A stretch of DNA of 64,000 nt from Ignavibacteria bacterium (GTDB lineage Bacteria > Bacteroidota > Ignavibacteria > Tepidaquicellales > Tepidaquicellaceae): the NCBI GenBank assembly GCA_036262055.1, contig DATAJP010000002.1:640177-704176 (forward strand), read 5' to 3'. Positions 43,481-51,287 of this stretch are shown here, in pieces. A program made the position numbers and the translations under genes. Under the pieces are notes generated by a model. That model worked only from the letters and a program-made list of their open reading frames with translations. It was not told the origin of the DNA and made no database searches. The stretch's first letter is position 1. Each line of letters begins with the position of its first letter.

Positions 43481-44278
43481 ATGCGGATATGTCCAAATTG
43501 CGGTAGCAATGAATATTCTATCGAGCTGACGGAAAAAGAATTTAAAGTTGTTAAATGTAAAAAATGTTCTTTGATTTATTTGCTCAATCCGCCCGATGAA
43601 TCCGAGATTTATGAGGAATATTATGATATTCAATACTTGAGAAGTGATTATAATGCTCATTCAAAGTTTCCGCACCTTGCAGAAATTTTTGCAATCAATG
43701 AGCAGAGAATTCCTTACTTGAAGAAGTATAAATCAGGAGGAAAACTTCTTGATGTCGGCTGCGGAAGCGGATTATTTATGAAAACTGCTTCTGATTCCGG
43801 TTATGAATGTTATGGAATCGATGTATCAAATAAAGCGCTTGAATTTGCAAGCAAGCAATTCGGGTTGAATGTATCGAACAAAAAAGTCGAGGATTTAATA
43901 AATGAAAAAAAGAAGTTTGATGTTATAACTCTGTGGCATGTTCTTGAGCATTTTTGGAATCCTGTTGATGAGTTAAAAAAAATACGCTCTTTGTTAAATG
44001 ATGACGGGATTTTATTCCTTGAAGTCCCTAACTGGAACAGCTTGAAGTTCAGGCTTTCAAAGTCAAAATGGAAAGGCGGCAATCATCCGCTTTACCATAG
44101 AAGTTTTTTTACGAGTGATATATTGAAAGAAACATTGAGACTCGCAGGATTTGAAAAGGCGGAAAGAGTAAAAGTTTCATATAAGCTGCCGGGAAAGTCC
44201 GGCGCTTATAATGCAATCAAAGATGTATCTAATTTATTTGCAATGGATGCTTTTCTTGATTTTGCTGCTTACAAATAA
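43481..44278 (+). CDS. SAM-dependent methyltransferase with N-terminal zinc ribbon
   Basis: 265 residues from the ATG at 43481 (an ATG at 43442 would add 13 residues with no domain support). 'CPNCGSN' and 'CKKCSLIY' form a zinc ribbon; 'KLLDVGCGSGLFMKTASDSGYECYGIDVSNKALEFA' style motif I, 'FDVITLWHVLEHFWNP' and 'LLNDDGILFLEVPNWNS' form the class I methyltransferase core. Similar proteins modify glycans or O-antigen sugars; substrate unknown. Confidence 0.87.
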   Translation: MRICPNCGSNEYSIELTEKEFKVVKCKKCSLIYLLNPPDESEIYEEYYDIQYLRSDYNAHSKFPHLAEIFAINEQRIPYLKKYKSGGKLLDVGCGSGLFMKTASDSGYECYGIDVSNKALEFASKQFGLNVSNKKVEDLINEKKKFDVITLWHVLEHFWNPVDELKKIRSLLNDDGILFLEVPNWNSLKFRLSKSKWKGGNHPLYHRSFFTSDILKETLRLAGFEKAERVKVSYKLPGKSGAYNAIKDVSNLFAMDAFLDFAAYK

Positions 44279-44312
44279 AAATTTTATCATAATAAATTAA
44301 CTTAACAAAAAA

Positions 44313-44834
44313 ATGAAATCATTAAAATTATTTTTACTTATTTTTTCTTTGTTCATTACTGCTTCGGTTTCTGCACAGGATGCAAGCGGAGAGGGACAAC
44401 TTTACGGCAAAGAGTTTCCCGAGGGTGTTCAAACCGTAACGCTAACAGAATTATTTGCTAACCCTGAAACATATAACGGTCAGGAAGTGGTTGTAACAGC
44501 TTCAATTGTTGACGTCTGTCAGAAAGCAGGTTGCTGGATTACTTTTATGGAAGGTGACAAAGAAATCAGAGTTAAAACAGACCATAACTTTGTTCTTCCA
44601 AAAGACAGCTTTAATCAGACTGCCACCGTCAATGGTGTTTTTGCTATAAAAGAAATTTCAGAAAAAATGGCTAAGCATTTTAATGAAGATGCAAAAAACA
44701 AAAAAGATGTTTCTAACATTGTCGGACCACAAAAAGTTTATGAGATTAAAGCAACAGGAATAGTGCTGACAAATGATGGAACGGAATCAAGCAATAAAAC
44801 GAAAACAAAAGACGCGAACAACGTAAGCGAATAA
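44313..44834 (+). CDS. Secreted DUF4920 protein
   Basis: 173 residues. A signal peptide (about 1-21, 'SVSAQD') precedes a DUF4920 domain, an OB-like beta-barrel: 'LFANPETYNGQEVVVTASIVDVCQKAGCWITFMEGDKEIRVKT', with a Cys pair 'CQKAGC' that may bind metal. Found in many FCB-group bacteria; function unknown. Ends at an intrinsic terminator. Confidence 0.88.
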   Translation: MKSLKLFLLIFSLFITASVSAQDASGEGQLYGKEFPEGVQTVTLTELFANPETYNGQEVVVTASIVDVCQKAGCWITFMEGDKEIRVKTDHNFVLPKDSFNQTATVNGVFAIKEISEKMAKHFNEDAKNKKDVSNIVGPQKVYEIKATGIVLTNDGTESSNKTKTKDANNVSE

Positions 44835-44847
44835 ATTTTTCCTCCCC

Positions 44848-44876
44848 CTTCCCCCCTCCAAAGGGGGAAGTTTTTT
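44848..44876 (+). terminator. Intrinsic terminator after the DUF4920 gene
   Basis: CTTCCCCC pairs with GGGGGAAG, followed by TTTTTTC. A strong G+C stem and T-run. Confidence 0.85.
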
Positions 44877-44917
44877 CTTGCCTCTGTGAACTCTGTGTCA
44901 AATTTTTTATAAATTAA

Positions 44918-45460
44918 ATGAAAAAACCACTCTGGGAAATTTTAAATTCCAAACCTGTATTTGACGGCAAATGGATATCAATGCGTGTGGATGACATTAA
45001 ACTTCCTGATGGAACGCAAATCCAGTTTGAAGGTGTGCATTATCATTTTGAAGGTGCAGGCGTTTGCGCAAAAGATGAACAGGGAAAAATTGTATTGGTG
45101 CAGAATTATAGATATTTAACGGATTTATATAGCTGGGAAATTCCTGCCGGTGTAGTCGATAAAGGATTTGAACCTGATGATATTATCATAAAAGAGTTAA
45201 AAGAAGAAGCGGGCTGTGAGGTAAGGAAAGGGAATATTAAAAAGTTAGGCATTGTTCATCCTTCGATTGGTTCAAGCAATCAACTGCTCCACTGTTTCAG
45301 CGCAACAAATGTTAAGCAGGTATCAGATGAGCTTGACACAAATGAAATTACAAACAGAGGTTGGTTTACCAAAGAAGAAATTGCCAAGATGATTAAAAAC
45401 GGAGAAATAAAAGACCAGTTTTCGATTTCAGTTTTGCTATGGGACTTGTTTTTAGTTTAA
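44918..45460 (+). CDS. NUDIX hydrolase (ADP-ribose pyrophosphatase-like)
   Basis: 180 residues. The Nudix box reads 'GVVDKGFEPDDIIIKELKEEAG', close to G-x5-E-x7-REUxEExGU with Lys in place of Arg. 'VLVQNYRYLTDLYSWEIPAG' is typical of ADP-ribose/NDP-sugar hydrolases. Its last nine bases overlap the end of the convergent membrane gene. Confidence 0.9.
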   Translation: MKKPLWEILNSKPVFDGKWISMRVDDIKLPDGTQIQFEGVHYHFEGAGVCAKDEQGKIVLVQNYRYLTDLYSWEIPAGVVDKGFEPDDIIIKELKEEAGCEVRKGNIKKLGIVHPSIGSSNQLLHCFSATNVKQVSDELDTNEITNRGWFTKEEIAKMIKNGEIKDQFSISVLLWDLFLV

Positions 45461-45910
45461 GAAAACGTTTTGCGCATCTTCCTGTTTCGGGAAATTAATA
45501 TACAGATATAATAAAGTAATCAACGTTCCGAAGCTTGCATAAATTACGTTTTGATTTACGAACAAGTTTGTGGTTATGCAAAACAATCCTCCGGCATCGC
45601 ACATTGCAAATGCTACAATATGAGCTGTAAAATATTTTGTCTGGAAATTCTGCATAGTAACTTTTTTCAGCAATGCTTTGCGGACATAAACAGAGCTTAT
45701 GCACATTACAGAACAAAATAGAAGCGAAGCAAGATTCAATGCCGCCAGGTCTTTGTTTATGTTAGACGTGGAAACAAAAACGCCAAGCAGATAAATTGCA
45801 AAAATCCCTATCATTATGGCAATTCCCAGAACCTTGATTTTCCGGGCAATCACCACCATTTGAACTTCATGAACAAGACCTGATGGTTGGTTTGTATCTT
45901 TATTTTCCAT
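45452..45910 (-). CDS. Hypothetical four-helix membrane protein
   Basis: 152 residues with four hydrophobic segments (about 29-50, 60-80, 95-115, 122-140). No family recognised. Its 3' end overlaps the NUDIX gene tail to tail. Divergent from ruvB. Confidence 0.65.
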   Translation of the reverse strand: MENKDTNQPSGLVHEVQMVVIARKIKVLGIAIMIGIFAIYLLGVFVSTSNINKDLAALNLASLLFCSVMCISSVYVRKALLKKVTMQNFQTKYFTAHIVAFAMCDAGGLFCITTNLFVNQNVIYASFGTLITLLYLYINFPKQEDAQNVFLN

Positions 45911-45975
45911 ATTAATACAAATAAATTAATATTATTTTTATACATAAGTGATTAATAAATTTTACTCTCAACCGT

Positions 45976-47013
45976 TTGAGCAGAAAAGGCGCATTAAATA
46001 CAACTGAGCTTATTCCGGAGGACAAGGATTTTGTAAGCAAAGTCCGTCCGTCGTCATTTAATGATTTCATCGGACAGCAGAAAGTTAAAGATAATCTCAA
46101 AATTTTTATTCAAAGCTCGAAGAAGCTTGGCGAATCGCTTGACCATGTTTTATTCACGGGACCTCCGGGACTTGGCAAGACTACTCTTGCGCTGATAATT
46201 GCACATGAGCTCGGGGTAAATCTTGTTTCAACGTCGGGACCTGTCATAGAAAAACCGGGTGATCTTGCAGGAATGCTTACGAAGCTTCGTGAGAACGAAA
46301 TTTTATTCATAGATGAAATTCACCGCATACCGAAAATTGTTGAAGAGTTTTTGTATTCTGCGATGGAGGATTACAAGCTGGACATAATGATTGACCAGGG
46401 ACCTGCAGCGAGAAGCATACCGATAAAGCTTGAGAGATTTACGTTAATCGGAGCAACAACGAGACAGGGATTACTTTCATCTCCAATGCTTGACAGATTC
46501 GGAATCACAGCACATCTTGATTATTACAGCACGGATAATTTATCAGATATCGTAAAACGTTCCGCAAGAATTTTGAATTTAAAAATAGATGAAGCGGGCT
46601 GCAGAGAAATTGCACAGCGAAGCCGGGCAACACCAAGAATTGCAAATCGTTTATTAAGGCGCACACGCGATTTTGCTATCGTTAAAGGCGATGGAACAAT
46701 CACTGAAGACATTGCACGATATGCGCTGGAATCTTTAGGCGTTGATGAATACGGTTTGGATAAAATAGATAAACGAATTCTTGAAACTATTATTTTGAAG
46801 CACAATGGCGGACCTGTGGGACTTTCAAATGTTGCGGCTTCGGTCGGGGAAGACCCCGGAACAATCGAAGATGTTTATGAACCTTTTCTTATTGTTGAGG
46901 GTTTTATAAAGAGAACCCCAAAAGGTCGTGAAGCTACGGACTTGGCTTATAAACATTTAGGAATAAAAAAGAACCGAAAATCTCCTCAAAAAGGGCTTTT
47001 TGATGAGAACTAA
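45976..47013 (+). CDS. ruvB: Holliday junction helicase RuvB
   Basis: 345 residues with a TTG start. The AAA+ motor drives branch migration with RuvA. 'RPSSFNDFIGQQKVKDNL', Walker A 'FTGPPGLGKTTLALIIA', Walker B 'ILFIDEIHR', sensor 'LIGATTRQGLLSSPMLDRFGI' and the winged-helix 'GPVGLSNVAASVGEDPGTIEDVYEPFLI' are present. The 3' end overlaps the DUF3829 gene. ruvA and ruvC are not nearby. Confidence 0.97.
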   Translation: MSRKGALNTTELIPEDKDFVSKVRPSSFNDFIGQQKVKDNLKIFIQSSKKLGESLDHVLFTGPPGLGKTTLALIIAHELGVNLVSTSGPVIEKPGDLAGMLTKLRENEILFIDEIHRIPKIVEEFLYSAMEDYKLDIMIDQGPAARSIPIKLERFTLIGATTRQGLLSSPMLDRFGITAHLDYYSTDNLSDIVKRSARILNLKIDEAGCREIAQRSRATPRIANRLLRRTRDFAIVKGDGTITEDIARYALESLGVDEYGLDKIDKRILETIILKHNGGPVGLSNVAASVGEDPGTIEDVYEPFLIVEGFIKRTPKGREATDLAYKHLGIKKNRKSPQKGLFDEN

Positions 47014-48058
47014 ATCTTTTGGTTTTGTCCTTTCGATTTTAGTTTTGCTCTTTACCATATCGTGCGGAAAGCTGAAAGAAAAGATTACTGAACTTAAAAA
47101 AAGAGAAGCAGGAAAAAATTCGGGTGAAGAACAGCAGGCAGATTATGAAATGAAGCCTGTAAGCGGACCTGATGGACAGGTAATATTTTCATTAAGTGAT
47201 TTACAATTTTATAACCGTTATATTTCTTATTATAATTCTTTATATGCTGATGTTGAGTTTGCGGAAAATGAGTATTTCAGAATAATTCCTACACCAACAG
47301 AACTTGCAAACGACCCGGTTATTAGTGTGCATGACATAACGTCAGACCAGATATTAAAACACAAAATTGAAACATTAGAAAAAGAAAATAATTCAGACGA
47401 ATTTAGACCTGACGACACCCTAATGGAGACGAATTTTAAGAACGGGCTTTCAAATTTATTGCACGAGACAAAATCTTATCTTTATACTCTTAATACTGCA
47501 TATACGTATTATAAAAATTCAGAATATAAAGAAGATATTTTACGTGCGGACAAGTTAAACGATAAAGTTGGGAAAGCGTTTGAAGAGTTTAACAAACAAG
47601 CGAAAGGGTTTGGACGTTTAATTGATTTATACGTTCCGGTTAAACTAAGAATTCCGAATCAGAAAAAGTTTGAAGCAATTGTAGCAGGATACAATTCTTT
47701 TTTAAATGAAGCTGCTATCGTATTTGAAATTGTGAAGGGCCAACAACCTGGCTATAAAAAAGAATCTTTGAAAGGTCAGCTTGAAGCACTAAAGAGAAAA
47801 TATATAAACTATAAAGCCGGAATGTTGAGTTTATGTGAAAACGAATCGGTTGCAAAAAGTGATTTTGAAAGTATTTTCGATTTAGCATTTGAATCTTTTA
47901 TAAGCTCAACGCAATTGTTTGCAAATTATAACGGGTCGGAAGATTACGCATTTAAAAGACTCAAGAATGACGTTATATCGAAGTATGCAGAATTGATTAA
48001 TGCCTATAATACATGCGCTTCGGGTATTCAGGCAACAGGAGTAAAAATAAAATATTAA
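47003..48058 (+). CDS. DUF3829-family lipoprotein
   Basis: 351 residues from the ATG at 47003 (a TTG three bases before would add one residue). The lipobox 'LLFTISCGK' places the lipid on a Cys near residue 22. The rest is largely helical with 'FYNRYISYYNSLYADVEFAEN' and 'YKAGMLSLCENESVAKSDFE', like DUF3829. Overlaps ruvB by 11 bases, so translationally coupled. Function unknown. Confidence 0.8.
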   Translation: MRTKSFGFVLSILVLLFTISCGKLKEKITELKKREAGKNSGEEQQADYEMKPVSGPDGQVIFSLSDLQFYNRYISYYNSLYADVEFAENEYFRIIPTPTELANDPVISVHDITSDQILKHKIETLEKENNSDEFRPDDTLMETNFKNGLSNLLHETKSYLYTLNTAYTYYKNSEYKEDILRADKLNDKVGKAFEEFNKQAKGFGRLIDLYVPVKLRIPNQKKFEAIVAGYNSFLNEAAIVFEIVKGQQPGYKKESLKGQLEALKRKYINYKAGMLSLCENESVAKSDFESIFDLAFESFISSTQLFANYNGSEDYAFKRLKNDVISKYAELINAYNTCASGIQATGVKIKY

Positions 48059-48068
48059 TTTTAATTAT

Positions 48069-48620
48069 ATGGGAAAACAAATTTTATTCATTCTCGGAAT
48101 TTGCATTGTAGTCGGACTTGCTATAAACTTTGTCCGTCCGGGAGGATTGCCTTTGGTTATTGATGAAAGCATGTATTCGGAAGAAAACAGTGACAAGCTT
48201 AAACAACAGTATGAACAGGGTCAGATAAAAACTCAAAACATAATGCAGAATCCGAACTATGACCCAAAGACCGGTATAGTAAAACCACAAAATATTAAAA
48301 TGGATTTTGCAAAATTGCTTCATGAAAAAGGAGCTTTGTTCATAGACGGACGACCGAAACACGAATATGATGCGGGGAAAATAAAAGGTGCAATAAGCAT
48401 TCCTTATGAAGAGTTTATGAAAATCAGCACAGAAGATAAAAGACATTTTCTTTCAAATATCGGAAAGGACGATATAATAGTTGTATATTGCAGCGGAGGA
48501 GAATGTGAAATCAGCATTGATTTGGCTTATGAGATTGCAAGACTTGGATATACAAGCTTGAATATTTACCGAGGCGGTTATAAAGAATGGGAAACCGCAG
48601 GTTATCCTGTAGAAAAATAA
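48069..48620 (+). CDS. Membrane-anchored rhodanese-like protein
   Basis: 183 residues. An N-terminal helix (about 4-22) is followed by a long linker and a rhodanese domain (about 78-180): 'ALFIDGRPKHEYDAGKIKGAISIPYEEF' and the active-site loop starting 'YCSGGECE' (C141). It should carry persulfide sulfur on C141 outside the inner membrane. Followed by MauE-like and DUF1573 genes. Confidence 0.9.
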   Translation: MGKQILFILGICIVVGLAINFVRPGGLPLVIDESMYSEENSDKLKQQYEQGQIKTQNIMQNPNYDPKTGIVKPQNIKMDFAKLLHEKGALFIDGRPKHEYDAGKIKGAISIPYEEFMKISTEDKRHFLSNIGKDDIIVVYCSGGECEISIDLAYEIARLGYTSLNIYRGGYKEWETAGYPVEK

Positions 48621-48643
48621 ACTTATAATTTATAATAATAATA

Positions 48644-49147
48644 TTGAAAGAATTCTTCCAAAACAAAACTGTTCTTTTTATTTTAAGGTTGATAATCGGC
48701 GGCTTGTTTATTTATGCTGCCATACCCAAAATCACAGACCCGAAAGCATTTGCATCTATTGTAAAAGGATATCATCTTTTCCCGATATGGTCTGTGAATT
48801 TAATAGCAATAATTCTGCCGTATATTGAGGCAATTTCGGGTTTATTGCTGATTTTTGGAAAGTGGACTAAAGCAAATGCTGCTATTATTGGCACATTGCT
48901 TTTTTTCTTCATAATCGGGCTAGCACAGGCATATGCAAGGGGGCTTGAAATCAATTGTGGGTGCTTTTCCACAAGCGCTGCATCTACACCATCAGACATA
49001 ATTTGGCGGATTGTGCAGGATATTTTTATGTTGATTGCTATAATCATTATATTTATTTTTTCAGGTAGGGAAACTACAAAAACGGTTTCCTCACAAAACA
49101 CCGCCACGGCTATGCCGGAGGGAAATATTAACAACGGAGGTAATTAA
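48644..49147 (+). CDS. DoxX/MauE-family membrane protein
   Basis: 167 residues with four helices and a TTG start at 48644. 'RLIIGGLFIYAAIPKITDPKAFA' and 'YIEAISGLLLIFGKWTKANA' are the DoxX/MauE pattern, and a loop with 'EINCGCFST' carries a CGC motif that can form disulfides. MauE assists disulfide formation in methylamine dehydrogenase; here a similar thiol-redox role with the rhodanese is inferred. Confidence 0.87.
   Translation: MKEFFQNKTVLFILRLIIGGLFIYAAIPKITDPKAFASIVKGYHLFPIWSVNLIAIILPYIEAISGLLLIFGKWTKANAAIIGTLLFFFIIGLAQAYARGLEINCGCFSTSAASTPSDIIWRIVQDIFMLIAIIIIFIFSGRETTKTVSSQNTATAMPEGNINNGGN
49136..49140 (+). promoter_or_regulatory. Shine-Dalgarno of the DUF1573 gene
   Basis: GGAGG, nine bases before the ATG at 49150 and inside the end of the preceding gene. 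It is one of only three strong sites noticed. Confidence 0.65.
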
Positions 49148-49149
49148 AA

Positions 49150-49599
49150 ATGAGTAACTTCATAAACACAAAAATCGCAAAAATTTCTTATTTTACTGCC
49201 GGAATGCTTGGCATAATCGCATTGATGTTTTTTGTATTTTCAAATTCTACTTTGACCGCATCTACTGAAGGAAAAGGTCCAAAGCTTCAGTTCAATGAAA
49301 CCGAACATAATTTTGGTAAAGTTCCACAAGGACCGCAGATTCAATATAACTTCAAGTTTAAAAACAACGGTAACGCAACTCTTGTGATTGACAAAGTTCA
49401 GACTTCCTGCGGATGCACCGGAGCAACAGTAGGTGACAAAAAAGAATATGCAAAAGGTGAAGAGGGACAGATTCAGGTAACCTTCAACACACAGGGAAGA
49501 GAAGGACATCAGGAGAAAACTTTGGTGGTTTACTCAAATGATCCTGAGAACGAAAAGATTTTAAAAATCACCTGCGAAATCGACCCAAGCATGCAGTAA
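49150..49599 (+). CDS. DUF1573 secreted protein
   Basis: 149 residues. An N-terminal hydrophobic segment (about 16-35) is followed by a DUF1573 immunoglobulin-like domain: 'FNETEHNFGKVPQGPQIQYNFKFKNNGNATLVI', 'VQTSCGCTGATVGDK' (CGC motif) and 'VTFNTQGREGHQEKTLVVYSND'. Common in FCB bacteria. The shared CGC motif with the preceding MauE-like protein is notable. Ends at a terminator. Confidence 0.9.
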   Translation: MSNFINTKIAKISYFTAGMLGIIALMFFVFSNSTLTASTEGKGPKLQFNETEHNFGKVPQGPQIQYNFKFKNNGNATLVIDKVQTSCGCTGATVGDKKEYAKGEEGQIQVTFNTQGREGHQEKTLVVYSNDPENEKILKITCEIDPSMQ

Positions 49600-49627
49600 G
49601 AGTTCAATTTTAAGTGATAGTCTTAAA

Positions 49628-49656
49628 TAAAAAACCCGCGAAGAGCGGGTTTTTTG
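49628..49656 (+). terminator. Intrinsic terminator after the DUF1573 gene
   Basis: AAAACCCGC (49631-49639) pairs with GCGGGTTTT (49645-49653), followed by more T. It closes the ruvB-DUF1573 gene run. Confidence 0.9.
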
Positions 49657-49685
49657 TTTTGGGTATTAAATTGATAAACCATATA

Positions 49686-49710
49686 GTAGAGACGCAATAT
49701 TTTGCGTCTC
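49686..49710. repeat. Left end palindrome of the RAYT unit
   Basis: GTAGAGACGCAATATT followed by TTGCGTCTC. The stop codon of the transposase gene (49709-49711) overlaps its last two bases. Confidence 0.9.
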
Positions 49711-50242
49711 ATTCATTTTTTATATAATTTTCATCTAAAGTCCATTTTAAAATATTTTCACTTATATATTTCCTTATATTTTCCAATTCCATATCTGATT
49801 TAATAATATGATCATAATATCTTTCTTGCCATTCAAATTTTATCTTGTTAAGAGTTGAATATTTTTTTACAGCAGCTTTATAACTACGAATAATTGATGC
49901 TAAGTTGCTTGATTGGGGACCAAATTTATTTTCAAACCATTGAACTTGAGGTTCTTTGTCCATGAATATAATACCATGAATATGGTTTGGCATTATTATG
50001 AATTCATCTAATTTGACAAATGCAAAATGTTTTGGAATTTCTGTCCAAAAATTTTCTGCAATTAATCCCAATTTTGTTTTTTGTATAGACGCTGTGTCTT
50101 TTGCCTCATCGAATTGTATATTTCCAAAATAAGGTACTTTATTTTTTGTACAGATTGTAATGAAATATAATCCTGAAGAACCATAGTCCCAGCCTTTTAA
50201 TCTGGATGTAGGTATTCTGTATTTGTTCTTAAATTTTAACAT
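49709..50242 (-). CDS. REP-associated tyrosine transposase (Y1/IS200-like)
   Basis: 177 residues. A single-strand HUH transposase domain: 'YFITICTKNKVPYFGNI' opens the fold, 'IIMPNHIHGIIFMD' holds the HxH metal site, and 'LASIIRSYKAAVKKYS' with 'WQERYYDHIIKS' follow, containing the candidate catalytic Tyr. 'IRKYISENILKW' near the end is typical of RAYTs. These enzymes recognise REP-type hairpins. The gene is full length and appears intact. Confidence 0.93.
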   Translation of the reverse strand: MLKFKNKYRIPTSRLKGWDYGSSGLYFITICTKNKVPYFGNIQFDEAKDTASIQKTKLGLIAENFWTEIPKHFAFVKLDEFIIMPNHIHGIIFMDKEPQVQWFENKFGPQSSNLASIIRSYKAAVKKYSTLNKIKFEWQERYYDHIIKSDMELENIRKYISENILKWTLDENYIKNE

Positions 50243-50250
50243 TAAAAAAG

Positions 50251-50275
50251 GAGACGCAAAATATTGCGTCTCTAC
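50251..50275. repeat. Right end palindrome of the RAYT unit
   Basis: GAGACGCAAAATATTGCGTC followed by TCTAC. Exact reverse complement of the left end; eight bases before the transposase start codon. Confidence 0.9.
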
Positions 50276-50319
50276 CGTGCGCTAATTAATTGTTAAGAAA
50301 ATAGGCTATATTATATTAA

Positions 50320-51177
50320 TTAACTATAACTCTTCACTATTTCTTTCGCCCGTTTCACAACTTCGTCTTTTAATATTTTTGGAGAGACTATCTTCACACT
50401 TCCGCCCCAGCCCATAACCCACGAGATAAATTCATACGATAGTTTAACCTTCATTTTCAAAACATATCCGTCAGAGGTTTCTTCGATTTCCTGTTCCTCG
50501 ACAAAAATTTTATCTTTAAGTGACTCACCGGTTTTTTTATCGAATAAAAGCTTTACTTCAACGGCTTCGCCCCCGAAATAGCTCCCCCATGAGTATTTAT
50601 AAACTTCACTGAGATTGGGAAGCTCTTTCAATGCGGATTTTTTATTTGTGAATTTTATCGAGATAATTTTCTCAAGAAGAAAAAATTTGAGATTATTAAT
50701 GTCATCGTTTTCAAGTGCAATGAGGTGGAAGGTTTTTCCAAGATTATTGAGTCCGATTGGAGTAATGAGACGCTTGACCGGCTGATTGTATTTATCATGT
50801 CCGTATTCCATTTCGATTATGCTTCGCGAATTTATAGACTTAACAATTTTTATGAACGTAATAAGAGTTTCATCCTTAAAGACTTTTTGTATCGGCTTAA
50901 GATTGCGTATTGTATAATTGTCATTAACGGCAATGTAAGAGCTTATGAGGTTATTCAATGTTTGCAAATCGAGCTTTCGGTCGATGACGAAAACTTTTTT
51001 TGTTGAGTGAATATCAACACCTTTCTCACGCAGGATTTGCATATCGAGACGCAGGTTCTGCACGCTGTAACCGAAATGCTCGCAGAAATCATTTTCAGTA
51101 TAATATCCCGGCTTGTCGAGAACCATCCCGACAATTTCAATTCTGCGTAAAAGTTCTTTTGTGATTTCTAAAGGCAT
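50320..51177 (-). CDS. WYL-domain transcriptional regulator
   Basis: 285 residues. The N-terminal HTH ('LLRRIEIVGMVLDKPGYYTENDFCEHFGYSVQNLRLDMQILREKG', in parts) is followed by a WYL ligand-binding domain (about 125-215: 'SIIEMEYGHDKYNQPVKRLITPIGLNNLGKTFHLIALEND') and a WCX C-terminal domain ('FISWVMGWGGSVKIVSP'). WYL regulators respond to nucleic-acid or nucleotide ligands and often control defence or DNA-damage genes. No defence gene is adjacent. Confidence 0.88.
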   Translation of the reverse strand: MPLEITKELLRRIEIVGMVLDKPGYYTENDFCEHFGYSVQNLRLDMQILREKGVDIHSTKKVFVIDRKLDLQTLNNLISSYIAVNDNYTIRNLKPIQKVFKDETLITFIKIVKSINSRSIIEMEYGHDKYNQPVKRLITPIGLNNLGKTFHLIALENDDINNLKFFLLEKIISIKFTNKKSALKELPNLSEVYKYSWGSYFGGEAVEVKLLFDKKTGESLKDKIFVEEQEIEETSDGYVLKMKVKLSYEFISWVMGWGGSVKIVSPKILKDEVVKRAKEIVKSYS

Positions 51178-51220
51178 TTATAAAATTACTGTAAATATTT
51201 TTTCATGTTAAGCTAAAAAC

Positions 51221-51273
51221 CGGGTAGGACAGACATTCTTGTCTGTCCCGACAGGCAGGAATGCCTGTCGTAC
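51221..51273. repeat. Tandem-hairpin repeat, family A (copy 3)
   Basis: CGGGTAGGACAGACATT, CTTGTCTGTCCCGACAGGC and AGGAATGCCTGTCGTAC, almost identical to 9615-9670. Between the MATE gene and the WYL gene. Confidence 0.85.
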
Positions 51274-51287
51274 TTACATTTTTATGT

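Larger units (their letters stand above)
49686..50275 (-). mobile_element. RAYT unit: Y1 transposase gene between inverted palindromes
   Basis: A 590-base unit. The left end (49686-49710) and right end (50251-50275) are exact reverse complements of each other over 25 bases, each itself nearly a perfect palindrome (GAGACGCAA.TATT.TTGCGTCTC core). The transposase gene fills the space between. Related solo palindromes at 17142 and 53314 look like non-autonomous copies moved by it. Confidence 0.85.
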
